Source of the DNA: Enterocloster aldenensis | GTDB taxonomy: Bacteria > Bacillota > Clostridia > Lachnospirales > Lachnospiraceae | Reading direction: 5' to 3' | Length of the DNA stretch: 64,000 nucleotides | Assembly: GCF_003434055.1 (NCBI RefSeq) | Contig: NZ_QVEX01000005.1 | Span: 297,784 to 361,783, forward strand | In this document: positions 53,179 to 61,142 of the stretch, piece by piece | Layout of the letters: each line of letters begins with the position of its first letter | Numbering within the stretch: the stretch's first letter is position 1 | Translations under genes and position numbers: made by a program | Notes under the pieces: generated by a model | The model's input: only the letters and a program-made list of their open reading frames with translations | What the model was told of the DNA's origin: nothing | The model's database searches: none

Positions 53179-53853
53179 ATGAGGATATTAGTTGCTGAGG
53201 ACGAACGCGATATGAACCGTCTGATAACCAGGACCCTTGAAAAAGAAGGTTATGGGGTGGATTCCTGCCATGACGGGGACGAAGCCCTTAATTATCTTGA
53301 CAGTGCGGATTACGATGCCGCAATCCTTGATATCATGATGCCCCGGCGGGACGGATATGAGGTTTTAAAACACCTGCGCGGTCTTGGAAAAGAAACCCCG
53401 GTCCTATTCCTGACTGCCCGTGACAGCATTGCGGACCGGGTCGCCGGGCTGGATCTGGGAGCGGATGATTATCTTATCAAACCTTTTGATTTTGATGAAC
53501 TGCTTGCCCGGATCCGGGTGCTGACAAGAAAGCGCAGCACACACAGGACCAGCGTCATTACAATCAGTGACCTGAAAATAGACACGGGCAGCCACTCCGT
53601 CATCCGTGGCGCGCGCCCCATTGAGCTTTCCTCCAGGGAATATGCAATCCTTGAGTATATGGCCCTGAACCAGGGAAGGGTCCTGTCCAGGGAACAGATT
53701 GAGGACCATGTCTGGAATTTTGACTACAGCGGCGGCACCAACGTGGTGGACGTGTATATCAGTTACCTGCGCAAAAAAATTGACAGCGGTGAGGAAAAGA
53801 AACTCATCCGCACGGTATGGGGAACGGGCTGGATGCTGAAGGAGGATGCATGA
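53179..53853 (+). CDS. OmpR-family response regulator
   Basis: A 224-residue regulator: acidic pair VAEDERD, phosphorylation aspartate in AAILDIMMPRRDGYEVL (about 51), KPFDFDELLARI, and an OmpR winged helix (RPIELSSREYAILEYMALNQGRVLSREQIEDHVWNFDY). ATG 53179 follows GGAGGG; the longer open frame from 53104 is not supported. TATAAT lies at 53100-53105 with no clear -35, suggesting activation by a regulator. The sensor gene overlaps its end. Confidence 0.95.
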   Translation: MRILVAEDERDMNRLITRTLEKEGYGVDSCHDGDEALNYLDSADYDAAILDIMMPRRDGYEVLKHLRGLGKETPVLFLTARDSIADRVAGLDLGADDYLIKPFDFDELLARIRVLTRKRSTHRTSVITISDLKIDTGSHSVIRGARPIELSSREYAILEYMALNQGRVLSREQIEDHVWNFDYSGGTNVVDVYISYLRKKIDSGEEKKLIRTVWGTGWMLKEDA

Positions 53854-55247
53854 AAAGGATATCCGCAGGGCCAAGGAAAGCCAGGACAGGCATGTCGGTC
53901 AAGCTTAAGATAACCCTGTGGTTTACCGCTTTCATGACCATCATTTCCGCCATCTGCCTGATCCTTATACTGACCATTGACAGCCAGGTTGCCAGGAACC
54001 AGGCCTACAGGCTCCTTTCTGACACGGTCAGGGGAAATGTTGACAAGGTGCGCCTGGCCCATAACCGCCAGCTTGCCCTGGATGATGATTTCAGTTTTTA
54101 TAAAAACGGGGTCTACATCCTACTGTATAATAAGAACAAGGCCCTTCTGTCCGGTCAGGCCCCTCCCTATTTCCCAGTGGACGCAGAGCTGGAAAACGGT
54201 GTAACAAAGGCAGTTTCCGGCTCAGAGGACGGCTTTTACGTGTCTGACCTGTGGATTCCCTGGGGATGGGAGGACGGGGTCTGGATCCGGGGCGCCATCC
54301 AGCGCCATAACAGCAGCCAGGAAGCAGGAAGCATACTGTTTATGTTCTTCCTCATACTGCCCTTTATCATCCTCTCAGCCTCCCTTGGAGGATATCTTAT
54401 CGTCAGAAGGGCCCTAGAGCCCATAGAACAGATTGCAAAGACAGCAGGCAGTATTACCGAGGGCCGGGACCTGACGCGCCGTATCGGGCTTTCCAGGGGC
54501 TCAGATGAGGCCCTGCGCCTGGCCGGCAGCTTTGACCATATGTTTGAACGCCTGGAACACTCCTTTGAAACAGAAAAACAATTTGCCTCCGATGCATCCC
54601 ATGAGCTGAGGACCCCCACCGCCGTCATCCTGGCCCAATGCAGCTATATCAGGAAATACGCCGGTACCGAGGAAGAATACCTGGAGGGTGTTGCTGTCAT
54701 TGAACGGCAGGCGCAGAAGATGTCCCTGCTCATAAACCGCCTCCTGGACATGACACGGCTGGAATTCGGTACCAGAAAACTGGCAAAGGAGGATACGGAT
54801 GTCAGCCTGCTGGTGGAAACCCTGTGTGAGGAACAGGATACCGGCGCCAGAGGTATTTCCCTGGAAAGGGACATAAAAAAGCAGCTTCACGCCCAGGCAG
54901 ATGCCCATCTCCTCTCCAGGGCCGTCATGAACCTGCTGGAAAATGCACGCAAATACGGACATGATAATGGACACATCCGGGTAAAACTCTATGATAATGG
55001 GGATAATCTCATATTAGAAGTGGAGGATGACGGCATCGGAATCGCACCGGAACATCAGGATAAGATATGGCGGCGTTTTTATCAGGTAAACAGCTCCAGA
55101 CAGGCTGGTTCCGGCCTTGGCCTGGGTCTGTCCATGGTCCGTCAGATTATGCGCCTCCATGACGGGGATATCCGTGTAAACAGCAGGCCCGATGCGGGGA
55201 GCTGTTTTACCGTAATCCTTCCCAAAGGAGAAAAACCTGTTTTGTAA
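53850..55247 (+). CDS. Sensor histidine kinase (EnvZ/CusS type)
   Basis: A 465-residue membrane kinase: helix 1 at about 20-45 (ITLWFTAFMTIISAICLILILTI), an extracellular sensor domain of about 110 residues, helix 2 (ILFMFFLILPFIILSASLGGYLIV), HAMP, DHp domain with FASDASHELRTPTAVIL (phospho-histidine) and ATPase domain with NLLENARKYG, VEDDGIGIAPEHQDKIWRRFYQ and GLGLGLSMVRQI. GGAGG lies five bases before the ATG. It overlaps the regulator stop by four bases and phosphorylates it. Confidence 0.95.
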   Translation: MKRISAGPRKARTGMSVKLKITLWFTAFMTIISAICLILILTIDSQVARNQAYRLLSDTVRGNVDKVRLAHNRQLALDDDFSFYKNGVYILLYNKNKALLSGQAPPYFPVDAELENGVTKAVSGSEDGFYVSDLWIPWGWEDGVWIRGAIQRHNSSQEAGSILFMFFLILPFIILSASLGGYLIVRRALEPIEQIAKTAGSITEGRDLTRRIGLSRGSDEALRLAGSFDHMFERLEHSFETEKQFASDASHELRTPTAVILAQCSYIRKYAGTEEEYLEGVAVIERQAQKMSLLINRLLDMTRLEFGTRKLAKEDTDVSLLVETLCEEQDTGARGISLERDIKKQLHAQADAHLLSRAVMNLLENARKYGHDNGHIRVKLYDNGDNLILEVEDDGIGIAPEHQDKIWRRFYQVNSSRQAGSGLGLGLSMVRQIMRLHDGDIRVNSRPDAGSCFTVILPKGEKPVL

Positions 55248-55262
55248 CTGAAAGGAGATCAT

Positions 55263-56174
55263 ATGAAACATAAATATTTACCGGCCTGCCTGGTTCTTTC
55301 CATTACATTGGCCATATCCGCCTGCGGCTCGGACGCCCGGGAATCAGCTGATTATATAGGTATTGACTCCGCCAAAGGGATTGCCCTCAAATCCGCGGGC
55401 CTGTCGCCGGACCAGGCTGAATTCACCACTGCCGGCCTGGATAAAAAGGACGGTATCTTTTATTACCAGATCTGCTTTTCCTCTGATGGAACTGAGTACG
55501 AATACGCCATTGACGCCCTCACCGGAGTTGTAATCCAGGGGCCTTTGGACCCTGGGATTCCTGTTTTGGCTGATGGGGGGAGTAATCCGTCTGATCCATC
55601 CCGGATTTCCGGAACCAATCCGGAAGAATCAGACCTGAATTCCGGTTCCGGCGAGGCATACGATGCCTCTCAGGCATCCGGCAGTCCATCCGGCTCCGCA
55701 CAACCACCCGCCAATACCGATACCGGCACAATAGACGAACAGCAGGCCCGTGATATCGCCATAACCCACTCCGGCATATCCAGTCAGGACATCACTCAAA
55801 TGGAGGTAAAACAAGAGGACGATGACGGCATTGTAATGTATAAGGTAAAATTTAAAACCAGCGGCAGCAACGAATATGAGTATGAAATTGACCGTTACAG
55901 CGGCCGGATCATCAGTTTTGAACATGACCTGGATGATTACAACCAGCCGTCCCCGCCGGGAGCCACAGCCAGGATCGGCCAGTCCCAGGCAATGGACGCC
56001 GTCCTTTCCAGGGTACCCGGCGCCAGTAACAGCGATTTATCAATCACGCTGGAGGAAGACGACGGCAGACTGGAATATAAAGGCAGGATACGATATGACG
56101 GCATGGAATATAAATTCAAACTGGACGCCTACAGCGGCGCGCTGACCGAATGGGAGGCGGAACCGGACGATTAA
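55263..56174 (+). CDS. PepSY-domain lipoprotein
   Basis: A 303-residue lipoprotein with a lipobox near residue 21 (LAISACGSD) and three PepSY-like units (IGIDSAKGIALKSAGL, IDEQQARDIAITHSGI, IGQSQAMDAVLSRVPGA) with DALTG/DRYSG/DAYSG ends. A Ser/Pro/Gly-rich linker separates the first and second. The gene follows the kinase by 15 bases, so it is probably a target or accessory of the two-component system, acting outside the membrane. Confidence 0.92.
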   Translation: MKHKYLPACLVLSITLAISACGSDARESADYIGIDSAKGIALKSAGLSPDQAEFTTAGLDKKDGIFYYQICFSSDGTEYEYAIDALTGVVIQGPLDPGIPVLADGGSNPSDPSRISGTNPEESDLNSGSGEAYDASQASGSPSGSAQPPANTDTGTIDEQQARDIAITHSGISSQDITQMEVKQEDDDGIVMYKVKFKTSGSNEYEYEIDRYSGRIISFEHDLDDYNQPSPPGATARIGQSQAMDAVLSRVPGASNSDLSITLEEDDGRLEYKGRIRYDGMEYKFKLDAYSGALTEWEAEPDD

Positions 56175-56220
56175 TCACGCATCCCTTTCCCCTGCTTCAT
56201 TACATTCCGCTTAATACAGA

Positions 56221-56264
56221 ACGCAGGCTTCACACATAGACATCCCTATGCGCAAAGCCTGCGT
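56221..56264. terminator. Terminator between the PepSY lipoprotein gene and murA
   Basis: ACGCAGGCTT and AAGCCTGCGT pair with an inner CATAG/CTATG palindrome. It lies between two converging genes and can act in both directions. Confidence 0.65.
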
Positions 56265-56282
56265 CCCTTCACTATCCTTCTA

Positions 56283-57575
56283 TCAGCCAACCCTCAGCTT
56301 AAACTTCTGAAGTTCCCTGTCCGAATCTACCTTTTCAATCATGGCGCCCAGTCCCTGGAGCTTTTCCTCAAAACATTCATAGCCTCTCTGGATATAACCA
56401 ATCTCATCCACAACCGTGTATCCGTCAGCTGCCAGTCCTGCAATCACAAGCGCTGCCCCCGCCCTCAGATCGGGCGCATTGACCTGGGCCCCTGTCAGGC
56501 GTTTCACACCGTCTATGACAGCCACATTGCCCTCAACCTTGATGCTGCTGCCCATACGGGCCAGTTCATCCACATACTTAAAGCGGTTCTCGAAAATGCT
56601 CTCTGTTACCATGCTTGTTCCGTTGGCCAGCACAAGGGCGACTGTCATCTGGGGCTGCATGTCTGTGGGGAAACCGGGATACGGCAGCGTCTTGATATCC
56701 GTATGCTTCTGGGAAGGCTTGCCCACAACGCGCACCGCGTCGTCAAACTCAGCCACCTCGCAGCCAATCTCCATAAGCTTTGCGGAAATAGCTTCCAGAT
56801 GCTTTGGTATCACATTCTTAATCATTACATCCCCTCTGGTTGCAGCGGCCGCACACATAAAGGTACCCGCCTCAATCTGATCCGGAATGATGGAATACTC
56901 GGTCCCGTGGAGCCTGTCCACCCCTCTGATGCGGATGGTGTCTGTTCCGGCCCCCTTTATGTTGGCGCCCATACTGTTAAGGAAGTTGGCAACGTCAACA
57001 ATATGCGGCTCCTTGGCCGCGTTCTCCAATATGGTCTGCCCCTCTGCAAGGGCTGCCGCCATCATGATATTGATGGTTGCACCAACAGAAACCACATCCA
57101 GATAAATGTGGCTTGCCACCAAATCAATGGCATGGGCAATCACAGCGCCCCTCTCAATGATAACCTCGGCGCCCAAAGCCCTGAACCCCTTGATATGCTG
57201 GTCAATGGGCCTGCTGCCGATATTGCACCCCCCCGGAAGGGGCACCTGGGCGCTCTTATACTTACCTAACAATGCGCCGATGAAATAATAGGATGCACGA
57301 ATCTTGCGGATGTATTCATCATCCACAGATACTTCCTTTATGTTGCTTCCGTTAATCTTTACAGTGTGTCGGTCAATGCGTTCAACCCTTGCACCGATTT
57401 CCTCTATGGCCTCTAACAGTACATTAATATCCCGTACATCCGGCAGATTATCAATCAAAACGTCATCATCTGTCATAATGGAAGCGGCCAGAATACCCAG
57501 TGCGGCATTCTTGGCACCGCTTATGGTCACATCGCCCACCAGCGGGTTGCCGCCTTTGATTATATATTGTTCCAT
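56283..57575 (-). CDS. murA: UDP-N-acetylglucosamine 1-carboxyvinyltransferase
   Basis: MurA starts peptidoglycan synthesis by transferring enolpyruvate from PEP to UDP-GlcNAc. It shows the opening [19 protein letters not shown] (substrate lysine), the catalytic loop [16 protein letters not shown] with the fosfomycin-target cysteine at about residue 117, and GYPTDMQPQ-like [16 protein letters not shown]. At 430 residues it is normal. Chosen start ATG 57575 (MEQYIIKGG) after AGGTGTGG. It stands alone, transcribed from a promoter in the AT-rich 57576-57700 stretch. Confidence 0.96.
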   Translation of the reverse strand: MEQYIIKGGNPLVGDVTISGAKNAALGILAASIMTDDDVLIDNLPDVRDINVLLEAIEEIGARVERIDRHTVKINGSNIKEVSVDDEYIRKIRASYYFIGALLGKYKSAQVPLPGGCNIGSRPIDQHIKGFRALGAEVIIERGAVIAHAIDLVASHIYLDVVSVGATINIMMAAALAEGQTILENAAKEPHIVDVANFLNSMGANIKGAGTDTIRIRGVDRLHGTEYSIIPDQIEAGTFMCAAAATRGDVMIKNVIPKHLEAISAKLMEIGCEVAEFDDAVRVVGKPSQKHTDIKTLPYPGFPTDMQPQMTVALVLANGTSMVTESIFENRFKYVDELARMGSSIKVEGNVAVIDGVKRLTGAQVNAPDLRAGAALVIAGLAADGYTVVDEIGYIQRGYECFEEKLQGLGAMIEKVDSDRELQKFKLRVG

Positions 57576-57776
57576 TCCACACCTCTGATATTTATTTAAA
57601 CAAATCCCATATCCAAGGACAACATTCCTAAACAATTACGTAAAAATTTGTTCATATTTTATTTACATCTTTCTTAGATTATACCATAAGAATCAGATTT
57701 GTAAAGCAGAACGCAAATCCGGCGCCCAAACCATGTTCTTCCAATCCTTATTCCCATCTGCCCCTGCAAATGAAAA

Positions 57777-57823
57777 CCCGGGGTTCCCATCCGATTTAAA
57801 ATTCCTCGGATGGGAATCCCGGG
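57777..57823 (-). terminator. Terminator of the NMT1-type importer operon
   Basis: CCCGGGGTTCCCATCCGA and TCGGATGGGAATCCCGGG pair over nearly their full length; on the minus strand TTTTCATTTGC follows. It lies 22 bases beyond the binding-protein stop. Confidence 0.8.
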
Positions 57824-57844
57824 CACTTGCTTCTTTGCCGTATA

Positions 57845-58921
57845 TTACTGAATAAATAACGTATTTACATCCAATGGCGACTCAATCATATCTGACTCCA
57901 GCATGAAATCAGCTGTTTTCTGAAACCCGTCCTTATCCTCCTGGCTGATATCCATGGAGAAGTCATAATATCCATACATTTCCTGTACCGCTTCCTCGTC
58001 CAGGTCCAGTTCCCCTGCCACGATTTTCAGGGTTTCCTCCTGATTTTCCTTCATGAACGCGGCAATCTTATCCTGGGCTTCCATGAACCGACTTATCACA
58101 TCCTGGTTCTTCTCATAGAAGTCTTCCCTTACAGCTACCGCAATGATGGCCTTGATAAGCCCTTCACCGTCAGCAACCATATGATACCCCTGCTGCTTGG
58201 CCTGGTAAGCGGTTGCGCCTGCTATCAGGGCCACATCCACGCTGCCGCCGTCCAGGCCCGCCTTTGCTTCAGCAATCCCCATGTTAACATAATCCACATC
58301 CTCAATGGTCAGCCCGCCGGTGGCCAGGTAAGCCGCCAGAAGCTCATGGAGGTTGGTTCCCGCCGGCCCGGCAATTGTCTTGCCCTTCAGGCTCTCAGGC
58401 GTGGTCAGGCTGTCATCCTTTGAATACATGCAGAATGCCTTAGGCGACCTGCTGTACATGTTCAGCACCTTGATGTCTGCCCCATTGGCAGCTGACAGGA
58501 TAACCGAGGTCGCCCCAACCGCATAGAGAATCTGTACGTCGCCGGATGCCAGGGCCTGGGTCTGGTCCGCGCCTGAATTGATTTCAGCATATTCCACGGA
58601 AATCCCCATATCCTCAAAGCTCTGGGCAAAAATTTTCTGGTTCTTCTCTATGATACTTGGAACATTCAGCGGGGATACCACATAGGTCAGTACCAGCTTG
58701 TCAATGCCGCTTGCAGCCTTCTTCCCTTCTTCCCCGGATTCCCCGGAAGCTTCAGACGTACCTGCCGCAGCGCCCTCCTGCGCCTTATCCCCTGCCTTCC
58801 CTGTCTGCTCTGTCTGCGTCCCAGCTGCTGCAGTGGTTGCTGTTGCAGATCCATCCGTGCATCCCGTTAGGGCCGTAACCCCCATGCACAGTGCCAGTCC
58901 AAATGCCATTAATCGTTTCAT
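57845..58921 (-). CDS. ABC transporter substrate-binding lipoprotein (NMT1/SsuA-ThiY type)
   Basis: A 358-residue binding protein. The signal ends in VTALTGCTDG (lipobox cysteine about residue 20), followed by an Ala/Thr/Glu-rich linker and the NMT1-like fold (YAEINSGADQTQALASGDVQILYAVGATSVILSAANGADIKVL; LKGKTIAGPAGTNLHELLAAYLATGGL). Such proteins bind sulphonates, taurine, pyrimidine precursors or similar. ATG 58921 follows GGAGGA. The gene is last in its operon. Confidence 0.92.
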   Translation of the reverse strand: MKRLMAFGLALCMGVTALTGCTDGSATATTAAAGTQTEQTGKAGDKAQEGAAAGTSEASGESGEEGKKAASGIDKLVLTYVVSPLNVPSIIEKNQKIFAQSFEDMGISVEYAEINSGADQTQALASGDVQILYAVGATSVILSAANGADIKVLNMYSRSPKAFCMYSKDDSLTTPESLKGKTIAGPAGTNLHELLAAYLATGGLTIEDVDYVNMGIAEAKAGLDGGSVDVALIAGATAYQAKQQGYHMVADGEGLIKAIIAVAVREDFYEKNQDVISRFMEAQDKIAAFMKENQEETLKIVAGELDLDEEAVQEMYGYYDFSMDISQEDKDGFQKTADFMLESDMIESPLDVNTLFIQ

Positions 58922-58935
58922 GATACATATCCTCC

Positions 58936-59658
58936 TCATTCAGTTATATTTAAACTATTTATAATATCCCTTTTCAGGGAAATAAACCAATCATCCAGCA
59001 GGTTCCGTTCCCCTGCTGTCTCAGGAACCTGATACTGTGCCTTGACCAGCCCATTCTCAATCACCACGATACGGTGTCCCAGAAGCAGGGCCTCGTCAAT
59101 GCTGTGGGTCACGAACAGGATGCTGCTGCCCTGTTTTCCCTGAACCCGCAATAGCTCCTTCTGCATCTGTTCCCTTGTAAAATAATCCAGGGCCGCAAAC
59201 GGCTCGTCCATCATGATGAAGGAGGGCTCATAGGCCAGGGCCCTGGCAATGGCCGTCCTTTGCTGCATTCCGCCGGAAAGCTGGGACGGATAAGCTTTCT
59301 CGAAACCGGAAAGTCCTACGGCAGCAATGATACGCTCAATCTTTTCCTGGTCCTGGTCCTTTTTTTCCAGGCCAAAGGTAACATTGTTCCACACATTCAG
59401 CCAGGGCATGAGCCGCGGCTCCTGGAACACAAATGCGGTCTTATGGGACAGTCCATACCGTATTTCCCCTTCATCCGCCTGTTCCAGCCCCCCTGTAAGG
59501 CGCAAAAGCGTGGTCTTGCCGCATCCGCTCCGCCCCAGGATGACCGTAATGTGTTTCTCCGGTATCTTCAGGCTGATTCCATTCAGGACCTTAACAGGCC
59601 GTTCATCCACCACATATTGTTTGTGTATGTTAATAAGCTCAATTCCAGCCATTGTCAC
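58936..59658 (-). CDS. ABC transporter ATP-binding protein (SsuB/TauB type)
   Basis: A 240-residue ATPase: Walker [10 protein letters not shown] (about 42-50), Q loop [17 protein letters not shown], signature [15 protein letters not shown], Walker [13 protein letters not shown] and H loop VTHSIDEA. The [10 protein letters not shown] pattern is that of nitrate/sulphonate/taurine importers. It starts with GTG 59658 (AAGGA upstream) or the ATG two codons on, overlapping the permease end. Confidence 0.95.
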   Translation of the reverse strand: MTMAGIELINIHKQYVVDERPVKVLNGISLKIPEKHITVILGRSGCGKTTLLRLTGGLEQADEGEIRYGLSHKTAFVFQEPRLMPWLNVWNNVTFGLEKKDQDQEKIERIIAAVGLSGFEKAYPSQLSGGMQQRTAIARALAYEPSFIMMDEPFAALDYFTREQMQKELLRVQGKQGSSILFVTHSIDEALLLGHRIVVIENGLVKAQYQVPETAGERNLLDDWFISLKRDIINSLNITE

Positions 59659-60409
59659 AGGATCCTTTCAGTAATTTGCTGATTGCCAGGCCAAAGATGC
59701 GGTCCGTGGCATATCCCACTGCCCCGATGACCAGGATACCCACGATGACCTTGTCTGTCCTGGACATCTGCTGGGCAAATAATATCATGTGCCCAAGTCC
59801 CGTGGACGCTGCAACCATCTCCGCGCCGATAATCGCCCTCCAGCTGTATCCCAGGCCAATGCGCATGCCCACCAGGATGTCCGCCGATGCATACGGCAGC
59901 ACGATCCGCAGGAATTTCCTTCCTTTGGAGTATCCGAACATGTCCCCTACCTCCAGAAGCTTTTTGTCACACCCGGTAAAGCCTTTAACGATATTCAGAT
60001 ACATCGGGAAAAAGGACGCCAGCACAATAATCACGGTTTTGGTTATCTCCCCAATCCCGCACCACAGGATTAACAAGGGAATCATGCTCAATGGCGGCAC
60101 ATTGCGGAAGAACTGGACCACATACTCATAATACCTGCCCGAGGCAGGCAGCAGCGCCCTCAGCATCCCCAGGCAGAACGCCAGCCCAAATGCAATGGAA
60201 AATCCTTTCATTACCCGGATGAAGCTGATATAGATATCCTTCCAGATTTCACCGGATACCAGCATCCTAAAAAAGCTCTGCAGCACTTTATACGGCGGAG
60301 GAAGCACATAGGCGCTGACCATCCCCCATCTGCATACCAGGTACCACACAAGAAGGACAGCGCCCATGCCGATTACCGGCGCCGCCGCATCCTTCCATCT
60401 ATGTTTCAT
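59639..60409 (-). CDS. ABC transporter permease (SsuC/TauC type)
   Basis: A 256-residue permease with six predicted helices, starting at residue 10 ([20 protein letters not shown]). The EAA region reads [50 protein letters not shown], characteristic of this family. It overlaps the upstream cysteine-rich gene by 11 bases, so all four genes are one operon. Confidence 0.93.
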   Translation of the reverse strand: MKHRWKDAAAPVIGMGAVLLVWYLVCRWGMVSAYVLPPPYKVLQSFFRMLVSGEIWKDIYISFIRVMKGFSIAFGLAFCLGMLRALLPASGRYYEYVVQFFRNVPPLSMIPLLILWCGIGEITKTVIIVLASFFPMYLNIVKGFTGCDKKLLEVGDMFGYSKGRKFLRIVLPYASADILVGMRIGLGYSWRAIIGAEMVAASTGLGHMILFAQQMSRTDKVIVGILVIGAVGYATDRIFGLAISKLLKGSCDNGWN

Positions 60410-61019
60410 CCATCATCACCCCGTCCCCATTGTGGCAGCCCCTGTGGCAGTACAGCATTTCCACAAGCCGCACTTCCCTCCATCTGCCGCTTTTCATATA
60501 CGCTTCAATCTCCTCTTTCCCGGTCAGGCTTTGGACCTTCTCCTCCACCCCGGCAAAAAAGCCAGGCGGAATGGGACTTGCATGGAGCTGCTTTCCCTCA
60601 GGCCCCTGCCCCAGTTCCTTTAAGAGCCTGTTCCATGGAATGAACCGTGTGTTGGCAAGCCCCAGGGAATTTCCCATATCTGCCAGGGAAGCACACGGCG
60701 TGGTGATGATTTTCTCCCCACTCCCCAAATCTTCCCTGCAGCTGATTTCCCTTGCACAATGAATCAGAATCGGTTCAATCGCGGCAGCCCTTACACCGTC
60801 CACTGCCAGTGCTTCCACTAACCCACAAGCCATGGGGCATCGCGCGTCCGCCACCGTGTCCCTGCATCCGTCCAGCATTTCCCTATACTTTTCCTTCACG
60901 GCCTGTCCCCAGTCAACCATGCACCTGACCCGGGTGAACCCATGTTTTGTTAAAAACTCCTCCATGACTGGTTCCTCATACATGCTTTCCGTCACTGGAT
61001 TTATCCAAATATATCTCAA
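60399..61019 (-). CDS. Cysteine-rich protein with hydrogenase-like C-terminal motif
   Basis: A 206-residue soluble protein with nine cysteines (33, 52, 61, 65, 88, 94, 109, 191, 195). The pairs CPMAC (61-65) and YCHRGCHNGDG (190-200) resemble cluster-binding motifs; the latter recalls the MACPGGCxxGGG end of iron-only hydrogenases, but the full H-cluster set is not present. It lies first in the NMT1-type importer operon and overlaps the permease gene. It could hold an Fe-S cluster and help process or sense the imported compound; no function is claimed. The ATG 61019 lies 14 bases after AGGTGAGGAG. Confidence 0.6.
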   Translation of the reverse strand: MRYIWINPVTESMYEEPVMEEFLTKHGFTRVRCMVDWGQAVKEKYREMLDGCRDTVADARCPMACGLVEALAVDGVRAAAIEPILIHCAREISCREDLGSGEKIITTPCASLADMGNSLGLANTRFIPWNRLLKELGQGPEGKQLHASPIPPGFFAGVEEKVQSLTGKEEIEAYMKSGRWREVRLVEMLYCHRGCHNGDGVMMDET

Positions 61020-61041
61020 TATCCATTCTCCTCACCTGTAA

Positions 61042-61057
61042 GTTAGGTAGTTCTAAC
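61042..61057. promoter_or_regulatory. Inverted repeat GTTAG-N6-CTAAC upstream of the importer operon
   Basis: GTTAG and CTAAC flank six bases, 23 bases before the start of the cysteine-rich protein gene. It is short but well placed for an operator. A further palindrome, AAATTGAC-TTGTG-GTCAATTT (61128-61148), overlaps the stop codon of the next minus-strand gene and may act as its terminator stem. Confidence 0.35.
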
Positions 61058-61142
61058 CAATGCAGACAGCATATCAAAATTTATTAAAAAAGTCAACTCC
61101 TTCCAGACCATCTCATGAAATCCGGAAGAAATTGACTTGTGG

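Noticed and set aside
60399..61019. Iron-only hydrogenase
   Set aside because: Only the C-terminal type motif is suggestive; the TSCCPGW and PCTAKK-like cluster motifs and the length of the family are missing.
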